DNA of 41,909 bases, from the IMG/VR virus record IMGVR_UViG_3300035703_000171, positions 1 through 41,909 of that record. The stretch is one strand, 5' to 3'. A program made the translations under genes and the position numbers. A model generated the notes under the pieces. That model saw only the letters and a program-made list of their open reading frames with translations. It did not search any database and was not told the origin of the DNA. Shown piece after piece: positions 34,301-40,507 of the stretch. Positions within the stretch are counted from its first letter, which is position 1. Each line of letters begins with the position of its first letter. This DNA comes from a virus.

Positions 34301-35508
34301 CCGTTCTAACGAACACCACTGCAAGCTTTACAACCGCGCAGGAAACCAAACTCGCCGGCATAGCCACAGGCGCGACTGCGAACGCCACTGATGCCCAGTT
34401 GCGCGACCGCGCTACTCACACAGGCAGTCAAGCAATCAGCACCGTTACAGGGCTTCAAACAGCCCTAGACGGCAAGCAGGCAGCTGGCACCTACGCAACT
34501 GGCACTGGTACGGCTTCAGGCACCAATACGGGTGACGAGACCTATTCGACCATTACAACCAAACTAGCTGGTGGTTCGGGTGGCGGAACAACCAACTTCC
34601 TTCGTGCAGACGGAACCTTCGCTGCACCCCCAAGTGGTGGTAGCGTGTCATGGGGTGGCATCACTGGAACCCTCTCCAGCCAGACGGACCTACAGACTGC
34701 TCTAAACGGCAAGGCTAACACCACTCACACTCATGTGATTGCTGATGTAACAGGCTTGCAGACTGCACTTGATGCAAAGGCACCAACTGCATCGCCTACC
34801 CTAACTGGAACAGTTACAGCCAACACCATTACGAGTGCGGCTGCTACTGTTCTCGATGTGACCGCTACTGGTGGTATGAACCTAAGTGTTGGAACTGGCA
34901 ACTTGAGTATCCTACCTAGGGCATCTGGCAATACCGGAATGGCCATTTACTCGAACACTGGGACTACTCCTTACCTAGAGTTCTTCCAAGATGTCACACT
35001 CCGCGGTTCGGTTCTACATAGTAACGCCAGAAACGGCATGGCCCTTACCTCAACTGGCTCTGCGTTCGTTGATGGTGTCTCGGGTGCCAACCTCCAATTC
35101 AATGGAACAACGAGGCTTTCAACAACCAGCACAGGTGTTTCTGTTACCGGAACGTTATCCTCAACGGGAACACTCACCGCACCAAACATTGCTACCAATC
35201 TAAGCGTATTCTGCTCCGGTAACCCCGACGCCAATGAAGTCATTGGCGGTGCAATTATGCCGGTGGCGTTTACCGTCACTCAGGGAAACTGTGTTGCAAA
35301 GGCGACTGTTGCCGCAACCGCAAGCACCGTGTTCACGATCCTAAAGGATGGTGTAACCGTTGGCACTTGCACGTTCGCTGCGGCTGCTACAACTGGAACC
35401 TTCAGCATCACTGCTGGAGGCATTGCAGCAAACCAGCACCTCTACATTCAGGCACCTACAACACCAGACGCGACCCTTGCGAACATCTCCATGCTAGTGA
35501 GGGCTTAA
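31393..35508 (+). CDS. Large tail fibre protein
   Basis: A 1371-residue protein, likely the main host-range determinant. N-terminal GTAGKSAYQIAVDNGYVGTEAEW is a common fibre anchor. The body repeats IGTTSPTSKLHVVGD-type units, and two long near-duplicates near residues 775-870 and 1040-1130 share SGTNTGDET, GGGTTNFLRADGTFAAPP and ITGTLS-QTDLQ-ALN-KAN-HTH. The last 100 residues (VMPVAFTVTQGNC-like, then KDGVTVGTCTFAAAATTGTF) form a jelly-roll-like tip. No S74 peptidase dyad is visible. The repeats invite recombination and length variation. Confidence 0.85.
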   Translation: MSVTTTLETATVTTQLGADGVSTTVDGSTVEVTTGGGEVVVTALQGAAGTAGKSAYQIAVDNGYVGTEAEWIASIGSTWGTITGTLSSQTDLQTAINSKANLSGGNTFTGDQTFNQGRVGLGDTSPTYKMEVRGSNATTDNSAALRVQGFDGAGNASIRLMENTGNTDNFGFSMEHNAADNRFYLRNHNNSVAGTVAISVDRTTANVGVGTNAPATKLHITDTTAPTIRIDAGAASIADPTLQFHSDGEQRAFILADRGAGGGQEGFLAFATHPAGGPGTPATERMRIDPNGRVGIGTTVPTSALDVSINVSSITPALHLNNSSNGSDRGPAILFSSSAVGYGTSLAQIGAGGDRSLRFQTGNGAWTLVEAMRLTTDGNLGIGTTSPTSKLHVVGDSTVTGTVNGLTLRTQGSSGIGIGASALGSTTGQRNVAIGLSAGQLLTTGEFNNFLGTFSGYDVSSGSNNTMIGHNTGRGITTGSWNTVVGANVTGLTAALTQNIILADGLGNIRAQCDNSARWTLGTGVSASGDASLSTGKTNIALIRVHSTNNAGIAGVQFQGAGDRGSIYGTSGYEIHIEPNAQFGQADIIMNPKNGTTMNVGIGTAAPTAKLHVVGTGLITGGALVGTAPDLITNGTFATDTSWNKGTGWTISSNVANGNIASGFAQIDQSLPSLVEGQAYELTFTVNVVSGGVAAFLGSSGSAEASFGSAINASGTYTRTVVCPVGQPKVLLIRANNDFTGTIDNVSLRAVATADRLSVIGNVAAAGTVTGSNLSGTNTGDETGAGILTKLAGVSGGGTTNFLRADGTFAAPPAGGGGGTWGSITGTLSNQTDLQAALNAKANTSHTHAIADVTGLQTALDGKLNLTGGSISGDIDLGYGDSVGLFASSDRGTFGGASYANYGLTFGFVATGDTDPTTALAGFGGVRLLTGGAPRLTITSSGTVAIASSTLTVGGRNVLNDIDGKQPLATVLTNTTASFTTAQETKLAGIATGATANATDAQLRDRATHTGSQAISTVTGLQTALDGKQAAGTYATGTGTASGTNTGDETYSTITTKLAGGSGGGTTNFLRADGTFAAPPSGGSVSWGGITGTLSSQTDLQTALNGKANTTHTHVIADVTGLQTALDAKAPTASPTLTGTVTANTITSAAATVLDVTATGGMNLSVGTGNLSILPRASGNTGMAIYSNTGTTPYLEFFQDVTLRGSVLHSNARNGMALTSTGSAFVDGVSGANLQFNGTTRLSTTSTGVSVTGTLSSTGTLTAPNIATNLSVFCSGNPDANEVIGGAIMPVAFTVTQGNCVAKATVAATASTVFTILKDGVTVGTCTFAAAATTGTFSITAGGIAANQHLYIQAPTTPDATLANISMLVRA

Positions 35509-35511
35509 TCA

Positions 35512-36261
35512 ATGGCCATTAGCTTTGTTGGATCGTTCGCAGGTACCCATGCTGCAACCAGTGCGCAGACCATCAATTTCTTGGCCAACCTGCGCGATGA
35601 GCTCAACAGCGCGCCGTTACTTGAGGAAGGTGATTACGTTCTCGTCGCAGTTGAGAACAGCACGAACGGCGTCAACAGAACACAGGCACAGCTGACGCCT
35701 TCGGGCTACACGGCGCTGCACACCGACGATTATCGCGATGACAGCAACGATTCAAACTTCCTAGTCAGCGGAAAGTTCATGGGTGCAACGCCCGACGCTT
35801 CTGTTGCTATCCCCGCGTCAAATGCCACCACGGCAGGTGTCGCCTACGCGATCTATGTCTTCCGAGGTGTCGATCCGGTCAATCCTATCAACGCCATTGC
35901 AGTCACGGGCGCTATTAACACTGGCGTGGCCAACCCACCTAGCATCGCTCCAACAGCTAGCGGGGCATGGATCGTGGCCTTTGGCGGTGCAGCGGTTGCA
36001 GCTGGTGCGGTCTTCACCAACCCCTCAGGTATGTCCACGACGACCAACCACTTCCGGACAGCGACGATCACCACCACGACCAACGATGCTAACATTGGAG
36101 GCGCGATCTTCACTGGATGGACCAGTGGTGCCTATGACCCTGCGGCGTTCGGTGGTTCGACTACCACCAACACTGGTAGCTGGTCAGCAGTCACGCTTGC
36201 ACTTCGTCCATTTGCGCCAGCAAGCGCTCGCCGGAAACCTCGAACATCCTACATTTTCTAA
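35512..36261 (+). CDS. Phage receptor-binding-associated / virion protein
   Basis: A 249-residue beta-rich protein (MAISFVGSFAGTHAATSAQ...). It has the pattern of a frequent phage protein type encoded next to fibres (MAISF-G, then TTNHFRTATITTTT and W-AVTLALRP near the end). The base composition is GC-richer than that of the neighbouring fibre gene, so it may be a later import. GTGAGGG lies upstream of the ATG. Function in the virion is inferred from position. Confidence 0.6.
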   Translation: MAISFVGSFAGTHAATSAQTINFLANLRDELNSAPLLEEGDYVLVAVENSTNGVNRTQAQLTPSGYTALHTDDYRDDSNDSNFLVSGKFMGATPDASVAIPASNATTAGVAYAIYVFRGVDPVNPINAIAVTGAINTGVANPPSIAPTASGAWIVAFGGAAVAAGAVFTNPSGMSTTTNHFRTATITTTTNDANIGGAIFTGWTSGAYDPAAFGGSTTTNTGSWSAVTLALRPFAPASARRKPRTSYIF

Positions 36262-36267
36262 TAAGTA
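36261..36267 (+). promoter_or_regulatory. ATAAGTA promoter motif
   Basis: The motif follows the stop of the previous gene by one base. GCGTA-cggaaaacc-TACGC lies just after it. CCGGAGAG is the ribosome site before the ATG at 36319. Confidence 0.58.
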
Positions 36268-36318
36268 TGCGTACGGAAAACCTACGCTCTACCCCAATGG
36301 CACATACCGGAGAGCCAC

Positions 36319-36879
36319 ATGACTAATGTAATTCACGACGAGAACAACGCCCGCAGCACTGTACCTGCTAGCTATGATGTCAACTTCATACTTGAGGAAG
36401 CGGGTTACCCTAACCACGCAGGTTGGATGGTCAATCCAGACGGCAGCAAGAGGATAGTCTACCACCCGAACGATCATCAAGCAGTCATTGCCGTGATCGA
36501 CGATTACGAAGCCCTGTTTGTTGAGAAAAAGGGCAAGCCAGACTTGCGCAAGCAGATTGGTACCGTGGGCCGCGCAAAGGTACTGGAGTTCAGCTTCGGT
36601 GGAATGCCCCTCGTCCTCGATGCCAGCACAGAAGCCCGCATCACTGGCGCGGTTGCCTATCTGGAGCGCAATCCAGCAGTCACAGAACTGCACTGGGATT
36701 TAACCGGCGACGGTGACTTTATCACGCTCCCCCGCGAAAACGTCCTTGCCCTTGGTGACGCTGCTGGTGCCCATGTGCAGGCAGTTTTCAGCCACCGCAA
36801 AGACCTCACGGACGCGGTCAACGCTGCAACCACCATCGCTGAACTTGAAGCAGTGGATCTTGAGTCCAACTGGCCGTGA
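36319..36879 (+). CDS. Tail fibre assembly-type protein, copy 2 (DUF4376-like)
   Basis: A 186-residue paralog of the gene at 30417: the same opening (STVPASYDVNFILEE) and the same end (DAVNAATTIAELEAVDLESNW). The middle differs, as expected if each copy serves a different fibre: the first sits after the tail tip, the second after the large fibre. GC content is higher than in copy 1. The next gene starts within its stop (GTGA). Confidence 0.65.
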   Translation: MTNVIHDENNARSTVPASYDVNFILEEAGYPNHAGWMVNPDGSKRIVYHPNDHQAVIAVIDDYEALFVEKKGKPDLRKQIGTVGRAKVLEFSFGGMPLVLDASTEARITGAVAYLERNPAVTELHWDLTGDGDFITLPRENVLALGDAAGAHVQAVFSHRKDLTDAVNAATTIAELEAVDLESNWP

Positions 36880-37094
36880 TTTCGGTACGAGGCTTCCTGA
36901 TTGGCATGACGCAATGGCTCAACGCCACGCTTGGCGGCAACCCTGACCAGCCCTTCTCCGCACGATGCGCAATCGAAGCGGAGAAAGGCGGTCGTGGCTG
37001 GGTCATTACCGAAGCGTTCGTCAACCTGGTGTTCGCCCTTCTGAAGGGCGAGCGCGACCACTGCCGTAGGTCGCTTGCTGGCCCAAACAGCTAA
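36876..37094 (+). CDS. Small conserved phage protein of the pre-lysis position
   Basis: A 72-residue protein. LNATLGGNPDQPFSARCAIEAEKGGRGWVITEAFVNLVF (key parts LGGNPDQPFSARC and W--TEAFVNLVF) and HCRRSLAG match a small protein type found before lysis genes in many temperate phages; its function is unknown. GTG at 36876 overlaps the stop of the previous gene; ATG at 36906 (MTQWLN) is an alternative start. Confidence 0.62.
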   Translation: MISVRGFLIGMTQWLNATLGGNPDQPFSARCAIEAEKGGRGWVITEAFVNLVFALLKGERDHCRRSLAGPNS

Positions 37095-37115
37095 CAGTCC
37101 AACGCACCCATCGGA

Positions 37116-37122
37116 TTAAATA
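37116..37122 (+). promoter_or_regulatory. TTAAATA promoter motif, leaderless start for holin-like gene
   Basis: The motif is followed by 4 nt (GCTG) and the ATG at 37127, the same sequence between motif and ATG as before the adaptor gene at 16980. Confidence 0.65.
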
Positions 37123-37126
37123 GCTG

Positions 37127-37324
37127 ATGGAAAAGTTACGCTGTACAATAGCTTATCTAAAAGCCCGTTTGGGTGAGACTTCCACATGGGCGGGCATTAG
37201 CACCGCGATCATGGGCGCAGCCGCGTTCGAAGGCTGGGAGAAGACTGCACTCATCGTCCTCGGCATCATCGGCGTTTTCGTCCCCACCACCAAATCAAGC
37301 GCAGGGGATGATACCAATGCCTAA
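37127..37324 (+). CDS. Putative holin
   Basis: A 65-residue protein with a short basic start (MEKLRCTIAYLKARLG) and hydrophobic segments at about 20-35 and 40-56 (TALIVLGIIGVFVP), then a polar tail. Such size and one to two membrane passes are typical of phage holins, which time lysis by opening the inner membrane for the endolysin. It overlaps the next membrane gene. No holin family can be named from sequence alone. Confidence 0.6.
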   Translation: MEKLRCTIAYLKARLGETSTWAGISTAIMGAAAFEGWEKTALIVLGIIGVFVPTTKSSAGDDTNA

Positions 37325-37664
37325 CTCAACTACCCTCGTCCCCAGTGCCCCACAGACACCCGATACGGGCAAAGACGACCTCTGGGCTCCCAGCGTCCTT
37401 ATCAGCCTTGTCGTTGCCTTAATGGGGCTCCTAGGGTGGCTGCTAAACCTCCATTACAAGCTGGCAAACCGCAACCGCGATCTGGACGAGGTGATGAAGC
37501 AGGTAGCGCAGCAAAAGACCCACATTGATGCCTTGGAAGTTCGGATGCAGGCCCGCGAATCGCAGGCCAGCCTGCACGGCGAGGTGATGACCCGTCAGGA
37601 CCGGCTGCTCGGAAAGATCGAGGATAAGCTCGACCGGTTGTACGATCTGATGTCGTCGAAATAA
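37317..37664 (+). CDS. Membrane-anchored coiled-coil protein of the lysis module
   Basis: A 115-residue protein with one membrane helix (about 27-45, VLISLVVALMGLLGWLL) and a long coiled coil behind it (about 50-112). The shape is like an i-spanin or an XhlA-type lysis accessory. A true spanin pair exists at 2303, so this may be a holin partner or a second spanin-like protein. GGGGATGATACCA precedes the ATG, and it overlaps the holin-like gene by 8 bp. Confidence 0.6.
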   Translation: MPNSTTLVPSAPQTPDTGKDDLWAPSVLISLVVALMGLLGWLLNLHYKLANRNRDLDEVMKQVAQQKTHIDALEVRMQARESQASLHGEVMTRQDRLLGKIEDKLDRLYDLMSSK

Positions 37665-37666
37665 TA

Positions 37667-37697
37667 AGGGCCAGCCCTTGCGGGCCAGCCCTCTTGT
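37667..37697. terminator. Bidirectional terminator at the end of the virion/lysis block
   Basis: AGGGCCAGCCC-ttgc-GGGCCAGCCCT pairs with two central mismatches and is followed by CTCTTGTTTT. Plus-strand and minus-strand genes converge here. Confidence 0.72.
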
Positions 37698-37698
37698 T

Positions 37699-37884
37699 TT
37701 ACGCCGTTTGCTTACGCTGACGCCTCTCGCGCTGCTGGCGAACGTTGCCGACGAACCGCATGATGCTCACCTCCAACTCCTGAAAGTCCTCATCCGATAG
37801 GTAGGGCTCGACACCCTTGTAATCGGTTTCGAACTTCATTCGGGTCTTGCGCGCTTCGAACGCTGCGGGATTAGTCTTGTCCAT
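37699..37884 (-). CDS. Hypothetical small protein
   Basis: A 61-residue protein (MDKTNPAAFEARKTRM...) with an acidic middle and a very basic end (RQQRERRQRKQTA). ATG at 37884; longer in-frame versions would start in a Pro/Arg-rich stretch without a ribosome site. Last of the minus-strand run that begins at 38488. Function unknown. Confidence 0.5.
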   Translation of the reverse strand: MDKTNPAAFEARKTRMKFETDYKGVEPYLSDEDFQELEVSIMRFVGNVRQQRERRQRKQTA

Positions 37885-37976
37885 GTAATACTCCAATCCG
37901 ACCGCAGCGGGACCACCCCGCTTTGTGTCGATCTTGCCGGTCGGAGTATGGGGCCGGAGTTTCCCCCGGCCCGTTG

Positions 37977-38126
37977 TTAGTCTAGGTCCGCGACTGGAAG
38001 CTCTTCTACGGCCCTTTTCCTCGCCATAAGTTCCTGACTGCGCAGCCACGCCCGCCGCCTCCTACGGGCTTCTAAGGGCTCTCTGGGCCAGTCGAATGCG
38101 CTGCGGTCCACCTTCCATCTGGCCAT
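37977..38126 (-). CDS. Hypothetical small basic protein
   Basis: A 49-residue protein (MARWKVDRSAFDWPREP...) with an Arg-rich middle (EARRRRRAWLRSQ). It starts within the stop codon of the upstream gene (TGATG), which supports translation. Function unknown. Confidence 0.5.
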   Translation of the reverse strand: MARWKVDRSAFDWPREPLEARRRRRAWLRSQELMARKRAVEELPVADLD

Positions 38127-38488
38127 CAGCCGAACCTCAGCTTGAACATGGTTGCATAACCGGCATCCAAGAACTTGATGCGGAAGCCGACGCGCCAATC
38201 ACCTACGGAATCAACCCAGTCCCGCGTCACCTTTGCGTGGAGGACCTTCGACCGCTTAGGTAGCTCGCCAATCCATTCGCCAAGTTCGGTCTGCTCTAAG
38301 ATGACCTTGCGAGCAGCATTCCGGCGGCGGTACTTTACGTCTCGCAACAGCCAGACGGTATGCTCGATTCCACCAGCCTTGCGGCGGCTGATGTGTCCGG
38401 TTTCCGTCAACTCATCGTCCGTGATGGTAACGAGGAATTGCAGCCGGTCTAGCTGCTCCACTCGGAGGGTTTGTAACTCTGTCCTCAT
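38126..38488 (-). CDS. Hypothetical protein, possible head-closure/neck-like fold
   Basis: A 120-residue beta-rich protein (MRTELQTLRVEQLDRLQFLVTITDDELTE in part, ending FLDAGYATMFKLRFG). No family is recognised. It is coupled to the next small gene by TGATG. These minus-strand genes are GC-richer than the early left-arm genes. The ribosome site before the ATG is weak (GAG). Confidence 0.55.
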   Translation of the reverse strand: MRTELQTLRVEQLDRLQFLVTITDDELTETGHISRRKAGGIEHTVWLLRDVKYRRRNAARKVILEQTELGEWIGELPKRSKVLHAKVTRDWVDSVGDWRVGFRIKFLDAGYATMFKLRFG

Positions 38489-38709
38489 TCGCTCAACTCA
38501 TGTAGAAGTACCCCGCAGCCCTAGGGATGCAGGGGGAAGTATCACCGCGATTCTTCCGATCTACACGGGCAAGCGATTCGGCCCATGTAACCCAACCATA
38601 GGCCATGTAGGCTAAAAATTACATAAGAACATAAGGCCTTGCCAGCTATTTTTCTTCCGCTAGGGGACTATACAGCGCGGCCTTGGCTCCTTAGTTAGGG
38701 CCGACATGG
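38489..38709. other. About 220-bp stretch without a convincing gene
   Basis: It contains the upstream region of the minus-strand gene at 38488 and no ORF with a ribosome site. AT-rich patches near 38615-38660 and TATAGT on the minus strand near 38671 could belong to a promoter, but no clear -35 is present. Confidence 0.4.
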
Positions 38710-38736
38710 AAAGCCCCGCCGGTATGGGCGGGGCTT
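38710..38736. terminator. Terminator after the minus-strand gene at 38759
   Basis: AAGCCCCGCC-ggtat-GGGCGGGGCTT forms a strong GC-rich stem 23 bp beyond the stop of the minus-strand gene. Confidence 0.75.
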
Positions 38737-38758
38737 CGCGTCATGTATGAAAGGAGGG

Positions 38759-39280
38759 TTAGAACTTTACGGTCCAAAGCTTCGCAGGGTTGCTGCTATA
38801 ACCGGCTGGCTTCCAGTTGCTGTCGAGGGTAAACCAAACGCCGTTGTGGTATAGGTGAACTACCGGTGCCGAACCCGTGTAGGGTTCAAGGATTGCAGCA
38901 GTGCCGAAGTACATGTCCTTGACTCCGCGCTTTAGGTTATGCGCTCCAGTGCCCGCCATTCCGTTCCACTTGCCGAACGTTACCATGCAGTCTGGATTGT
39001 CGAGTTCGATCACCCGATCAATGACCGCTTCGAGGTGTTTGCGTTCCGCGATTGTAAGCTGCGCGCTCTCCATGTGGTCCGCTAACCACGGAAGGTCCAC
39101 GATGCCGAAATTTAAATTACAGCGCTCGGTGCTGTGGCCAATGTCCCAGAGCAAGCCGTACTGGGTGACCGGCCATTTGCAGTCTGGCCCGTTATGGTAA
39201 AATTCCATGCGCATGGTCGTCTTGGGCTTCGCGGGCTTTGGTGCCTGCGTCTCGTTCGGTACTTCGAATAGTTCGTTCAT
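38759..39280 (-). CDS. Hypothetical protein under structured-leader control
   Basis: A 173-residue protein (MNELFEVPNETQAPKPAKPK...). A Pro/Lys linker follows the first ten residues, then a compact domain with several Trp and His (GPDCKWPVTQYGLLWDIGHS, FGKWNGMAGTGAHNLKRGVKD). No family recognised. ATG at 39280 was chosen over an upstream start because AGGA lies nine bases before it and because the 110-nt region upstream folds into two perfect hairpins rather than coding. It is the only minus-strand gene with the TAAATA promoter motif. Confidence 0.6.
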   Translation of the reverse strand: MNELFEVPNETQAPKPAKPKTTMRMEFYHNGPDCKWPVTQYGLLWDIGHSTERCNLNFGIVDLPWLADHMESAQLTIAERKHLEAVIDRVIELDNPDCMVTFGKWNGMAGTGAHNLKRGVKDMYFGTAAILEPYTGSAPVVHLYHNGVWFTLDSNWKPAGYSSNPAKLWTVKF

Positions 39281-39391
39281 GTTGTCGTGTCCTAATAGAT
39301 TGAACCCCGGAGGGACACGACTCTCTCCGGGGCTCAGGTTAGCATTGCTGCTAGAAACTGGGGTGAAGCACAATGTCGTGTCTTGCTTCAC
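39278..39391 (-). promoter_or_regulatory. Structured leader with two complementary loops and a complementary ribosome site
   Basis: In RNA sense: hairpin 1 has the 8-bp stem GUGAAGCA / UGCUUCAC (39391..39363) with GACACGAC in its loop. Hairpin 2 has the 8-bp stem CCCCGGAG / CUCCGGGG (39332..39305) with GUCGUGUCC in its loop. The ribosome site region reads AGGACACGACAAC then AUG (39293..39278). The hairpin 2 loop is perfectly complementary to both the hairpin 1 loop (8 nt) and the ribosome site (9 nt). Confidence 0.75.
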
Positions 39392-39394
39392 ATC

Positions 39395-39402
39395 TATTTA
39401 TA
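39395..39402 (-). promoter_or_regulatory. TATAAATA promoter motif (minus strand)
   Basis: TATAAATA, identical to the T4 late consensus, 3 nt before leader hairpin 1. It is divergent from the plus-strand motif at 39473. Confidence 0.68.
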
Positions 39403-39438
39403 CAGAAACTCTCCAGTTTGCGGTTTTTGGGGTTTTAA

Positions 39439-39478
39439 TTTTGACAGCGAGGGGCCATTTACCTTAGAAAGATAAATA
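39439..39478 (+). promoter_or_regulatory. TTGACA element and ATAAATA motif before a small RNA
   Basis: TTGACA at 39441-39446 and ATAAATA at 39472-39478. Spacing between the two is longer than the usual 17 bp, so they may be separate promoters. Confidence 0.55.
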
Positions 39479-39583
39479 GATTTGCGGTGACATCGAAAGC
39501 CATCGTAAGATGGATCAGTCACTGCTCAACAGTATAGGCCCACCTTACGGTTTTCGATGTCCCGTAAGGTGGGCTTTTCTTTT
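39479..39583 (+). ncRNA. Candidate small structured RNA with its own terminator
   Basis: Hairpin GTGAC ... CCATC-gtaa-GATGG ... GTCAC (39487-39522) is followed by a perfect 13-bp terminator stem GCCCACCTTACGG / CCGTAAGGTGGGC (39538-39574) and TTTTCTTTT. The terminator loop TTTCGATGTC (39552-39561) is perfectly complementary to GACATCGAAA (39489-39498). Promoter, folded body and terminator in about 100 nt are the signs of a small RNA gene. Conventional protein-coding use of this stretch would put the terminator inside an ORF. Confidence 0.6.
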
Positions 39584-39602
39584 GAGCCCTCCACTTACAT
39601 AC

Positions 39603-40001
39603 TTGGTAATTGTTTTAAACCGCGATAGCCCAGGGCAACTGCTTAACGATCACGAAGCCGAAAGGTGCGAGGATCGGCTAACCAACAGGTTAGTTTGTCA
39701 TCCCAGTAGTGAAAGCCGCGATGAGGGAACCAAGCCCGACTGGTCTGCTTACCCAGCGACCCCTGAGAAGGACAGTTGGGTCAACGCTTCAAGGCTGTTG
39801 AATAAACAACCAAGCAGGAACCAGGATAAAGAAATCGCTCTTATGACTCTGGCACTGGTGTTAATTGATAAATCCACCACCCAGATGCTCAGATGCGCTA
39901 CTTTTGAAAGTGCTGCTAGGAAGGTAACAACTTGGCTTAAATCTGAGACACCGTTGTACGAGGGACCTGACCGCAAGCGGCACAATGCAACCACCGGCTA
40001 G
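39603..40001 (+). CDS. Possible hypothetical protein, start uncertain
   Basis: An open frame of about 130 residues with normal-looking composition (…LLNKQPSRNQDKEIALMTLALVLIDKSTTQMLRC… in part DKEIALMTLALVLIDKS). TTG at 39603 is the first start candidate after the terminator; ATG at 39843 would leave only 52 residues. No clear ribosome site at either. It could be a gene or just open non-coding DNA. Confidence 0.3.
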   Translation: MVIVLNRDSPGQLLNDHEAERCEDRLTNRLVCHPSSESRDEGTKPDWSAYPATPEKDSWVNASRLLNKQPSRNQDKEIALMTLALVLIDKSTTQMLRCATFESAARKVTTWLKSETPLYEGPDRKRHNATTG

Positions 40002-40061
40002 TTACAAACTAGTGTCAGTTCAAAAGGTATGGTGAAAGCTCTTCGGCAAAACCTACTAACT

Positions 40062-40131
40062 CCCCTGATTGGAAAGACAAGATGCCGCTGGTTAATTCCA
40101 GTGGTTCTTTTCTTGTCTTTCCAATCAGGGG
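40062..40131. repeat. 21-bp perfect inverted repeat with inner hairpin
   Basis: Arms 40062-40082 and 40111-40131 (CCCCTGATTGGAAAGACAAG + A and its complement) are perfect. The loop contains CCGCTGG-ttaatt-CCAGTGG. No T-run follows the plus-strand arm, and AT-rich sequence lies beyond it. Confidence 0.75.
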
Positions 40132-40238
40132 GTAAAGGTATGACTCTTGCTCTCGGCAATTACCACATGTTCGCATTCGCTCACATGTTCAGATTATAAT
40201 TTTTAATCATTACTCATGTATTTTCTTCGAACCGATTT

Positions 40239-40305
40239 ACACACCGACAAAGCTAACGAACGTCAGTGAGTGTAGCTGTCGGTGTGTAGCACGAACGTTA
40301 GTTCG
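40239..40305 (+). other. 11-bp stem with loop partly complementary to the next hairpin
   Basis: ACACACCGACA (40239-40249) pairs perfectly with TGTCGGTGTGT (40277-40287). The loop CTAACGAACGT is complementary at 9 of 11 positions to ACGAACGTTAG (40291-40301), which belongs to the following hairpin CGAAC-gtta-GTTCG. Confidence 0.5.
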
Positions 40306-40496
40306 GGCTCCTACTGTATAGAGTACCTCCGAGCAATCTACTCGATTAACGACAAAGCGATGTAACTCATCCTTCCGATCAATCCTAAGAGATTCTGACA
40401 TAAAGACGGGCCTAGCTTTCGCAAGACCCGTCCCTGCAACATGAGCAACCTGGATGGTTTGGTATCGCCGTTGCAAGCGTACCGTCTATTTAACTG

Positions 40497-40503
40497 CTAA
40501 GTA
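40497..40503 (+). promoter_or_regulatory. CTAAGTA promoter motif, leaderless GTG start
   Basis: The motif is followed by 4 nt (TTTG) and GTG at 40508. This decides the start of the endonuclease gene. Confidence 0.62.
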
Positions 40504-40507
40504 TTTG

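Larger units (their letters stand above)
40002..40490. other. About 490-bp non-coding region with several hairpins
   Basis: No convincing gene on either strand. It holds CTAGT-tacaa-ACTAG near 40005, the 21-bp inverted repeat at 40062, an 11-bp stem at 40239, CGAAC-gtta-GTTCG at 40292, and GACGGG / CCCGTC near 40404-40432. Density of perfect stems is far above that of the coding parts. Confidence 0.55.

Noticed and set aside
39510-39602. Longer version of the ORF at 39603 starting at ATG 39510
   Set aside because: It would place a perfect terminator with U-run inside the coding sequence; the small-RNA reading explains this stretch better.
39479-40001. Type III toxin-antitoxin system (structured RNA, terminator, then ORF)
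   Set aside because: The layout is suggestive, but there are no tandem RNA repeats and the ORF does not resemble ToxN-family toxins.
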